This document shows, piece after piece, positions 57,550 through 64,000 of a stretch of DNA of 64,000 nucleotides. Position 1 is the stretch's first letter; every line of letters starts with the position of its first letter. Source of the DNA: Mesostigma viride (lineage: Eukaryota > Streptophyta > Mesostigmatophyceae > Mesostigmatales > Mesostigmataceae). Position numbers and translations under genes: made by a program. A model generated the notes under the pieces. That model was not told the DNA's origin. It worked only from the letters and a program-made list of their open reading frames with translations, and searched no databases. The stretch lies in assembly GCA_009746045.1 (NCBI GenBank), contig RPFO01000246.1:1951940-2015939 (forward strand). The letters run 5' to 3'.

Positions 57550-60500
57550 CTATAGTCCAAAACGAGAATACGCCTTCAAATCAAACAAGGACTCTGACTT
57601 CTGCAGAATCAACAGATTGTCTCTGAAATGCTCCTTGGTTCCTAGTCCCGTCAACTTCGAATATTGCCGAATGCCAGCGTACGCCTTCCTCCCCATCTCC
57701 TTGTCCAGAATTTGAGGGAGCTCGTCGTCGATGAGATCATACGGAATCATGTACAACCGGTGAACCAGTTCGTACACCGCCTTCAGACGCATTTCGTACG
57801 GTGAAAGTGGAACCGTGCCGCCGATTCTCCCCTCTAGATCCTTGTACTCCTCCTCGCTCATAAGCACCACCTCCCTGTCCTTGTCTGGATCTTCTAGTAC
57901 CGGAAGCGGAGGGGCGTCGATGTCCCCCAACTCCTCCACTGCCGACACCTCCACGCCGTAGTCCTCCGTCAGTATCTTGATGAGATTTCCCTTGTAGTGG
58001 GACCTCGACACCGCGAGATCTTGCTGGTTCCGGCAGAAGAGACGGAACTTGGGGCAATTTCTGTCATAGATACGCGACTTGTCCGCGCTCCAGTCGCAGA
58101 CTACGTCGGCGTTGTCGAACAGCAGCTGGATGAGCGCAGTGTCCCCCGCGATCATGTTCTCGACGATCGTACCGTAGTCCGTTGGAGGCCTGTCAAGAAG
58201 CGAAGTCGTGTCTCGATAGAAGATGACCATCTCTCCCTTGACTAAGTGGCGCACCCTGAAAATTTGCTGGAGGGTTGTCGTGTAGCTCGCGTAGTAGTCC
58301 CCGTTGATGAAGAGTCCCACCATGCTGTCGAACGTGTGCTCCGTGTAGCTGACTCCAACCGTGATCGTGGGGCTGAAGATCAAAAAGTCCAAGTCAGCCC
58401 ACGCAGCATTCGCGCCAACCTCCAGATCCTCCTTGCTCGTCAGACTAGTGTAGAGACGCCCGTTCTTGCGCTTGTCGATGAAGGGTTTGAGTGCCTCATA
58501 CGCCATGGCGGCCTCTTTTTTGCCAGACATTGGGCAGAAAATCCTCTCTCCGGCCTCTATCCTCCTCTCACACTCAGCGACAAAGCGGTCCACGCAGACC
58601 TTTCGCCAGTTCTTCTCTGAGGTCACGTCCACCCATCGCAGAGTCCTGTTGGTAGGGCGCCTGAAGGTGTTGCAATCCACCTCCATAGTGTCCGCCGCGC
58701 GATAGGCCGCTATGAAATCGTAGACCTTTCGAGTAACAGTAGCGTCTAGCGCGATCACGACCTTGGACGTTTCGATGAGCCTGACGAATTTTCTCAACAC
58801 CTCGCGACGGTTCTCCACGTAGCGCTGTGAAAGGGCGGTGAGGGTGTTGTAAATTTCGTCCAGGATGAGGAGGTCGAACGGTTGGTCCGTGAGGCGCAAG
58901 ATGCTGTTCAGGACTATCAACACCCTGTCGTCAGAAATCATCCCCTTTGAGCCGCTGAGATAGTGACGAAAATTTGGGTCACTGTACAGGAGATGGAACG
59001 CGTTGCCTTCCCATACAATTGTCCTCCCACCCTCGCCCAGAGACTTGTAGTTGCGATCCTCCTCCTTTGATAGGCTAATGTTGGCAACGATGCAGCACAC
59101 GCGAATACCTGGATCCCTCCTCACCGCCTCGTTGACGAGTTCACGAATCCTCTCAGATTTACCTGTCCCGCAGTTGGACTGGACGAGGAAGGTGCTCTTA
59201 TGCGGTCCCCCAAATAGCGCATCCCAGCTGAATGGCTTGATTTTTTCGGACGAATACGTGTGAGTGAACGGCACTTGGTCAGATCCCGGTTGCTGCATCA
59301 CGGGAGGTGCGATCTCGATCTTGCGAGCGTCTGGCGATTTCCTGTAGCAGTCATAAAAAACTTGTCCTGACGGGTATTGGAGCGTGAATGGGCCGTTCTT
59401 CTCGTGCACCTTGTTGCATATGAGGCAGATGTGATCGTCGCATTGCTGGTACTTCACCCTCACGAGCTTGACGTCTGGAGACAACTCAATGTAGCCGCAC
59501 TCGAGATAGTCACACTCCGGAGCCACCTTCTCCATCGCCGCGAGAGATGCAGAAACGTCAATGTCCTTGCCCGCCGCCTTCACCGTGCACTCGCGACGTC
59601 CGCGAACCCCTCTCCTCTTCAACGATGCCGCCCAGTCCGGGGGCGCACTCACCAATACCCCGCCCGAGACGTCGTCCGGCGAGTAGATGTTGATGAGATG
59701 GTCGAGGAAGTCACTAGACGAGCCTTCACATGTGCGCAGAATTCCCAGAGGGTCAGTGTCCCCGAATTTGTGCATCCCGACGCATCGGAAAAGACTGTCT
59801 CTCCTGTAGACTGCTTCGTCTATCACCGTGTCCATTTCACCGAAATAGTCAGCTGGGTGGCGGCAGATCTCGTCGAATTGCTCTTGACCGTTCACTTTGA
59901 ACTTCAGCAGCTCGTGCGCGTCCTCGTGAACGGGAGATGACAGGTCGAAAGAAGCGCGCTTGATGAAATCGGTGAGGCCGCTGTACCAAAACACTCTCGC
60001 GTCCAGGTCGGCAAGAACGAGACCGCGCACGACGATGTGGAAAGACGACTTGAACAAATCCTTCTTCATGCGAGACGCCGTGCTGACCTCGTAGCGAAAG
60101 TCCTTGGTTGCGATGTTCAGGACGACGCGGCAGTACTCGTCGTGAACACGGCGAAAGTGTCCCGGGTAATCGATGTTCGCCAGACGCTCGTCATCTGGGT
60201 CGACCTTGTCGTCAATGTCGACGTACGCCCACGACGGGTCGTCGGGTTGTATGACTTCGTCGAGCGTGCGGCGAACGGGATGAGCAGCACACTCCGCATA
60301 GATCCGCGAAAAGTCTGCGAGGTTGCCATAATGCGCGTACTCGTTGGCGTCCTTCGTGTTGATGCCACGCGCGCAAATGAAGCGATGGCCGAGAGACACC
60401 CCAGCCTCTTTTGTGGGAGCCTTCTTGTAGCGCCACTGCGTGACGACCTTGTTCATGGTCTCATGGGTGGCCTCGGGTGGTGGGTGGAGTAGAGCCAGCC

Positions 60501-60582
60501 ACGGAATGTCAACGTCCTTTATACTCCCACGGTGCTTTCTAGAAGGTTCGACTGTGACGACACGACTCGGTTCAGACGACAT
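57550..60582 (-). CDS. AEP primase fused to SF2 helicase (origin-binding-protein-like), PLV type
   Basis: 1,010 residues, uninterrupted, ATG at 60,582 after an AT-rich stretch. The N-terminal archaeo-eukaryotic primase domain has YVDIDD (120-125), KSSFHIV (178-184) and VYRRDSLFRCVGMHKFGD (258-275). A UL52-type zinc region follows: C381, C386, C389, H393 and YDC at 410-412. The helicase has Walker A SNCGTGKS (469-476), Walker B LLILDEI (571-577), LDATVT (612-617), FSPTITVGVSY (736-746) and QQIFRVRHL (772-780), the motif set of UL9/origin-binding-type helicases. The protein would prime and unwind viral DNA. Similar fusions are known in PLVs and large DNA viruses. No DNA polymerase is present in the window. 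Confidence 0.88.
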   Translation of the reverse strand: MSSEPSRVVTVEPSRKHRGSIKDVDIPWLALLHPPPEATHETMNKVVTQWRYKKAPTKEAGVSLGHRFICARGINTKDANEYAHYGNLADFSRIYAECAAHPVRRTLDEVIQPDDPSWAYVDIDDKVDPDDERLANIDYPGHFRRVHDEYCRVVLNIATKDFRYEVSTASRMKKDLFKSSFHIVVRGLVLADLDARVFWYSGLTDFIKRASFDLSSPVHEDAHELLKFKVNGQEQFDEICRHPADYFGEMDTVIDEAVYRRDSLFRCVGMHKFGDTDPLGILRTCEGSSSDFLDHLINIYSPDDVSGGVLVSAPPDWAASLKRRGVRGRRECTVKAAGKDIDVSASLAAMEKVAPECDYLECGYIELSPDVKLVRVKYQQCDDHICLICNKVHEKNGPFTLQYPSGQVFYDCYRKSPDARKIEIAPPVMQQPGSDQVPFTHTYSSEKIKPFSWDALFGGPHKSTFLVQSNCGTGKSERIRELVNEAVRRDPGIRVCCIVANISLSKEEDRNYKSLGEGGRTIVWEGNAFHLLYSDPNFRHYLSGSKGMISDDRVLIVLNSILRLTDQPFDLLILDEIYNTLTALSQRYVENRREVLRKFVRLIETSKVVIALDATVTRKVYDFIAAYRAADTMEVDCNTFRRPTNRTLRWVDVTSEKNWRKVCVDRFVAECERRIEAGERIFCPMSGKKEAAMAYEALKPFIDKRKNGRLYTSLTSKEDLEVGANAAWADLDFLIFSPTITVGVSYTEHTFDSMVGLFINGDYYASYTTTLQQIFRVRHLVKGEMVIFYRDTTSLLDRPPTDYGTIVENMIAGDTALIQLLFDNADVVCDWSADKSRIYDRNCPKFRLFCRNQQDLAVSRSHYKGNLIKILTEDYGVEVSAVEELGDIDAPPLPVLEDPDKDREVVLMSEEEYKDLEGRIGGTVPLSPYEMRLKAVYELVHRLYMIPYDLIDDELPQILDKEMGRKAYAGIRQYSKLTGLGTKEHFRDNLLILQKSESLFDLKAYSRFGL

Positions 60583-60753
60583 GATAGTATATTACTTGTT
60601 TAGAAAAAAAAAAATTCAGATTATAAAATGCCAAACCCTCGAACCTCGACCCTCGAGAAAAATGTTCCCATGGAACTTTTATATTCCCTGTATAATGCAT
60701 GCAGTTTAGAATACCCTTTTCGACATTCATGAAAATTTCCCACGGGAAACTAT
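60583..60753. promoter_or_regulatory. AT-rich intergenic, promoter of the primase-helicase
   Basis: About 170 bp, AT-rich, with a T11 run and TCTAAACAAGTAATATAC just upstream of the minus-strand ATG. A likely early viral promoter by position only. Confidence 0.4.
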
Positions 60754-61821
60754 CTACTTTTTCCTCGGCCTCAGCCGACGTCCGCCAGTCTCGCCACCCT
60801 GCCTCTCGTAAACGGCTCCTGTCAGTACGTCATGGCCCATCATGTCGCCAGCCCATTTACGTTTCTTAAATGAAGCGCCCTTCAGGAAACGAGTGATGTA
60901 TGCTTGTCGCGTGGCGTCGATGCCTCCGTAAATCCGGTTGTAACGGGCGCTGTAGAGCTCGTGTTTGATCGGAATGCCAGGCTCTGATTCGAAAAAATTT
61001 CTGTCCAGCCTTAGCACGGGCATCTAACGCTTTGATGAGCTTTCCGTACTTCTTCGGGATGACGACGTCATAAACTGGCATGCTGTGCTGCGTTTTGAAA
61101 TTCTGGATGTAGAATCTCCTCTCGCTCGGGATGTAGCCGTTCTCGTGCGGTCCTAGCTCAGCGACCGAGTCGACGATGCGCATCTGGTCGTGATTGTAAC
61201 GCGTCGGTGGTAGATCTTCACCCGAGAGATAGATCAAGCCCATGAGCGCGGCGTCGGACGTGGGATCGGCTTCGTACTCTGCTTTGGCGATCTTCTGGAG
61301 CTGTTCGTACGTGTACCTCAGCGGCTTGTTCTCGGCACGGTCAAACCGTCTGTCCAGGTCACCAACCTTCAGCTCCTGACGCGAGCAGTGTACGCGTCCG
61401 TAACGTGACTTGGGAGCCTCTTCTCGGGCGGCATCATTCGGTTCACGCCGTTGATGACCCCGAGGAGCTGCTTCTCATTCTCCCTCCAGGCGTCGTCCTT
61501 CGAGTGCTGGGTCTTGCGCTTGGGTTCTGATGTCTCGTGCACCACGCGAAGAACACGAGCTGTGTCGGCAAGGCAATCAACGGACTCGTACTGCGAGCAC
61601 CCCAGTTTGTCGAGCAGGACCCGCATCCTGCCAATGTATCCCAAAGCGGTCTTGCGAGTCGCCCCGCGCTCCTTCGATGGCCTGCCACGCTCGTGCTGCT
61701 CTGGTCGCGCTTCCGCTGCGGCGACGGCCTCGTCGAAGGTCCAGTACCGCCCTCCTCCAGCTCGCGCAGGCGATTCCTCATGGTGCGGTGGCTCCGGCGA
61801 GGGTGGAGAGGTCGCCTGCAA
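60754..61821 (-). pseudogene. Tyrosine recombinase (integrase), two frameshifts
   Basis: Three overlapping frames form one protein of about 350 residues. The first part (61,369-61,821) has an arm/core-binding-like helical region (RKTALGYIGRMRVLLDKLGC). After a shift near 61,380 the catalytic domain reads LIYLSGEDLPPTRYNHDQMR (box I Arg) and FYIQNFKTQHSMPVYDVVIP. After a shift near 61,000 it reads ATRQAYITRFL (R of HxxR) and MMGHDVLTGAVYERQ (GH...Y, with the nucleophilic Tyr). Ends RRLRPRKK. Tyrosine recombinases are the integrases of many PLVs and virophages. As it stands the gene cannot make the full enzyme. Confidence 0.8.
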
Positions 61822-61862
61822 GCCGATTTTTTCCGCGCACTCGGGTTATTTGCGATCCATCG

Positions 61863-62348
61863 TCACTGGGATTCCAGACGCCCTTCTTGACCTTGCTTTT
61901 CGCCGAGATGCAGTTCGTCTGGTCGCGGGCGATTGCTCGCCTCTTCGCCTGGGCCCGTCGCCATTGCTCGCGACGCTCCTCTACGGTCACCGTCATCTGA
62001 TGACTGAACATGAGACAATTTTTTGGCTCGAGGCTTTTTATACCCTACGGGGTGGATCCTTGGGCGCCCTCGAGGCCGTTTCGGTTCGTGTCGTTTTTCC
62101 GTTTTGGAGGGTGAGCGCCCACGTGGACGCCTGCGATCGCCCACCAAGGCGAGGATGGCCAATCGATTTCGGGGCTCATGTCGTGACAGGTGGACGGAAT
62201 CGTGTCGTGGCCTGCTTCTTGAAGGATCCTGACGACACGTTCTAGATTTTCTGCCCCAGTCGAGAACCCGAACAATATCGGAGGAGTGCTTGGGTGTCCA
62301 ACACGTACTCCTTCTCGGCGCCTGCGTATCGATGGACGGAATATCCAT
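61863..62348 (-). pseudogene. AT-hook-containing viral region, frames uncertain
   Basis: On the minus strand one frame carries KRPRGRPRIHPVGYKKPRAK, a classic AT-hook (RGRP core) that binds the minor groove. A second frame upstream reads RVVRILQEAGHDTIPSTC. A third downstream reads MTVTVEERREQWRRAQAKRR with WNPSDDGSQ. These overlap and probably belong to one or two frameshifted genes lying between the packaging ATPase and the recombinase. No other domain recognised. Confidence 0.45.
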
Positions 62349-62370
62349 AGTATATCATGTTCAGAGAAAA

Positions 62371-63251
62371 TTATTTTATCGAGAGAAATGTATTGAAGTT
62401 TCGACGAAACATTTTTTTCGGGTCGCGCTGGTCGAAGTCGACAGCGAAGAAGTCGTGAGGATCGTCCTTGACGGCGTGGTCCCATAGCGCGAGAAACTCG
62501 TCCGGCGCCACAGCCCCCGCGCTCTCTTCCGCGATCTGTCGCGGCTCGATGGTCCTTCGTTCTGAACAGCGCAAGAAACGATATATTCGCTCGCACTGCT
62601 CGTGGTACGCCACCGCTTGTGTACGCCTGTGTCAGGAAAATCATGCTCGTGAGGAAGTGTCTGTGTTTGAACGCGAAAGCCGCAACAGCGTTTTTGCTAG
62701 AGCTCTGATAGAGGGCACTGCCTTGCATGTCGTCTATCAGAATGAGCGACGAAGGAGGACCGTGCTCGAACCTTGTCGCAGGTTTATCCCAGTTCATTGC
62801 ATCAAGGCGTAGGTACATGGAGAGGTCCATGAGTTCTGCGTTTTTTTCCCATCCACGTATTCGCGTTTGAACGTTTCCCAGACCTTGAGATCGTCCTTGT
62901 ACCTCTCGTATTCGTGGAGGTCAGACTTTATATGATCTATCATCCCATCGAATGCCAGGTTAGAGTAGACTTCCATCGTCATGGCTGGTTCCGGGAGCTC
63001 TTGTATTTTGGCTCCGTGTGGGCACTCCCTGAAATGAGGTACAGCTTGTCGAATGAGTTGTTAGCAAAGTAAGCCTTCGCCATGTTGACTGCCGATGTAG
63101 TTTTCCCAGACCGTCGAGCTCCGCAGAAGTTTGCGATGAAATGAAGACTCGGCATATTCGGTGGAGCAGGACGCTGTGGGGCGTATCGTTGCTTGATGTC
63201 TTTGTTCTCAAGTGAATGAATTCGTCGCTCTTCGATGATAGCCATTATCAT
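62371..63251 (-). pseudogene. A32-type (FtsK/HerA) DNA-packaging ATPase, frameshifted
   Basis: Starts at 63,251 one base after the stop of the upstream gene. Walker A is FCGARRSGKTTSAVNMAKAY (about residues 42-61). After frame breaks near 62,985 and 62,830 the Walker B is SSLILIDDMQGSALY, followed by FLTQAYTSGGVPRAVRANIS and FLALFRTKD. After another break near 62,550 the end reads FLALWDHAVKDDPHDFF and KKMFRRNFNTFLSIK. The motif order and the C-terminal 'FRxNF' match the A32-like packaging ATPases of PLVs, virophages and NCLDVs, which pump DNA into the capsid. Three disruptions make it non-functional unless they are assembly errors. Confidence 0.8.
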
Positions 63252-63252
63252 T

Positions 63253-63780
63253 CTAAGACATTTTAATCGTCCAGACTAGCAAGGAGAGACGCGCGGATTG
63301 GCGGCCATGCGCATCTCGTATGGCGTCATCGCGACAGGTGCGGTGGTGGAGGTGGGAGCTGTCGGGTCTTGATCGGGGTGGCGGAGAGTCCGGCTCTGTC
63401 TCCTTGGGTTTCGACCCCGTCTTGGTTTTGGCGTGTCGGCGGGGTTGAGGCGACGGAATCTTCAGCGAGAAGGCGTTCAATCCGCGATTTGTTGCGGCTT
63501 CTTGCAGCTCGAGTTCGACTAGCCTTTGCCGCTGAATCTCCAATTCCTTTGCAAGGACCTTTCGTTCATACTCTGCCTCCTTTTTCTCGTTTCGTCTCTT
63601 CTCCCCTCGGCTTTTGCGCGTTGCTGGTAACCTCATTTTGTCGCGAAGGGCTTTTTTCTGTTCATCATTCAGCGGTTGTCCCTTTCGAATTGTCTTGACC
63701 AGGTCAACCTGCTCTTCCCGCGTCTCGGCGAAGGTTTCGTCTTTGGTAGCTCGTTGGGGTCTCTGAAGCCTCAGAGCCAG
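63253..63780 (-). CDS. Basic coiled-coil viral protein, unknown
   Basis: 127 residues from the ATG at 63,636 (MRLPATRKSRGEKRRNEKKE). The frame is open upstream to 63,780 without an ATG and looks coding there too (DETFAETREEQVDLVKTIRK). A long charged helix (KVLAKELEIQRQRLVELELQ) is followed by a Pro/Lys/Ser-rich tail. It ends one base before the packaging ATPase start (TAG-A-ATG). No family recognised; possibly a core or scaffold protein. A non-ATG start or lost 5' exon would explain the missing ATG. Confidence 0.5.
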   Translation of the reverse strand: MALRLQRPQRATKDETFAETREEQVDLVKTIRKGQPLNDEQKKALRDKMRLPATRKSRGEKRRNEKKEAEYERKVLAKELEIQRQRLVELELQEAATNRGLNAFSLKIPSPQPRRHAKTKTGSKPKETEPDSPPPRSRPDSSHLHHRTCRDDAIRDAHGRQSARLSLLVWTIKMS

Positions 63781-63803
63781 TTATATTCTAGGTAGATAAT
63801 AAT
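63781..63803. promoter_or_regulatory. Short AT-rich divergent intergenic
   Basis: Only 23 bp, TTATATTCTAGGTAGATAAT and a few more bases, separates two divergent reading frames. The TCTA word on both strands recalls the late-promoter TCTA of some virophages. This link is only an inference. Confidence 0.3.
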
Positions 63804-64000
63804 ATGGTTTCTAACAACATTGAGCAGACCGACCAATCTCGCCACCGGGTTAACGCTCGACCCAGCGCCGTCCAGCTCGCCAGTGGTTTCTGCGGGTCGG
63901 GACACGGGCGGAGTGGTACGGAGGTGCCAGGTCACGCGGGTAAGCGGCTGAGGTGGTCGAAGATTAATGGCCTGCTGAGAGAGGGGAGCCGGAGGGGAGG
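63804..64000 (+). CDS. Divergent reading frame running off the window, unknown
   Basis: ATG at 63,804 opens a frame with no stop through the last base (about 65 codons), starting MVSNNIEQTDQSRHRVNARP and continuing SAVQLASGFCGSGHGRSGTE. No domain recognised. It would be the first plus-strand gene of the virus-like block, as expected in PLVs where gene clusters diverge. Confidence 0.4.
   Translation, partial: MVSNNIEQTDQSRHRVNARPSAVQLASGFCGSGHGRSGTEVPGHAGKRLRWSKINGLLREGSRRG

Noticed and set aside
59377-60492. Plus-strand frames of 187 and 151 codons opposite the primase-helicase
   Set aside because: Antisense to an intact 1,010-codon gene with clear motifs.
57550-60582. Calling the primase-helicase a herpesvirus gene
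   Set aside because: Only the motif architecture is shared with herpesvirus-type origin-binding and primase proteins. The neighbouring tyrosine recombinase and A32-type ATPase fit a PLV, not a herpesvirus.
1-64000. CRISPR arrays, rRNA genes, tRNA genes, bacterial operons
   Set aside because: The tandem repeats present are transposon arrays, coding repeats or hairpin units without unique spacers of regular length. No rRNA sequence or tRNA cloverleaf was recognised. Introns and transposon types show eukaryotic DNA.

Overview
The window is a stretch of eukaryotic nuclear DNA that is almost entirely mobile elements and their remains. No ordinary host gene, rRNA or tRNA was recognised. The most likely source is a green alga (Chlorophyta). 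Reasons are indirect: spliced transposon genes with GTAAG donors and TGCAG acceptors, CCCTAAA/CCCTAAAA telomere-type repeats, Copia, L1-like, CACTA and piggyBac elements together, and an integrated polinton-like-virus (PLV) segment. The species cannot be named from the sequence.

Layout. Positions 1-7,560 hold degraded LINE reverse-transcriptase pieces, two reverse-strand 3' ends of local retroelement families, AT-rich tetranucleotide tracts and much DNA in which nothing was recognised. Positions 7,560-24,987 hold several copies (A, C, D, E) of 'family 1', a retroelement whose only visible protein resembles an L1-type ORF1p. Its 3' end is a small hairpin followed by a (TTAA)n tail. Copy A is split by a 785-bp inverted-repeat element, by a young and nearly intact Copia element (Copia-1, 8,715-16,744) and by two CACTA-ended MITEs.

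Copy E is interrupted in its 3' UTR by a second Copia element (Copia-2, 24,993-50,289), which has collected its own insertions. These are a piggyBac element with an intact transposase ORF (27,095-31,176), a 5'-truncated LINE (34,530-34,945) and, inside its right LTR, a 14.3-kb CACTA transposon (35,583-49,873). The CACTA carries a multi-exon transposase, a divergent spliced accessory gene, subterminal repeat arrays, a TTAA-flanked inverted-repeat element and an unexplained 340-bp direct duplication. Target-site duplications (TSDs) fix this nesting order. Copy E resumes at 50,295 and ends in its tail at 50,518.

Positions 50,519-56,290 hold further 3' ends, a LINE fragment and two copies (F, G) of 'family 2', a relative of family 1 with the same kind of tail. 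Positions 56,399-56,920 hold telomere-like DNA and a four-unit hairpin array. From about 57,000 to the window end is a compact virus-like block: a hypothetical gene, a 1010-aa AEP primase plus SF2 helicase related to herpesvirus-type origin-binding proteins, a tyrosine recombinase, an AT-hook region, an A32-type packaging ATPase, a coiled-coil protein and the start of a divergent gene. The primase-helicase is intact, while the recombinase and ATPase are frameshifted, which suggests a decaying integrated PLV continuing past the right edge.

Most notable points: repeat copies differ repeatedly by insertions of exactly 4 nt; both Copia elements place a retropepsin-like domain with an altered active site between integrase and RT, use HGDD in place of YVDD, and have AGTT...AACT LTR ends.
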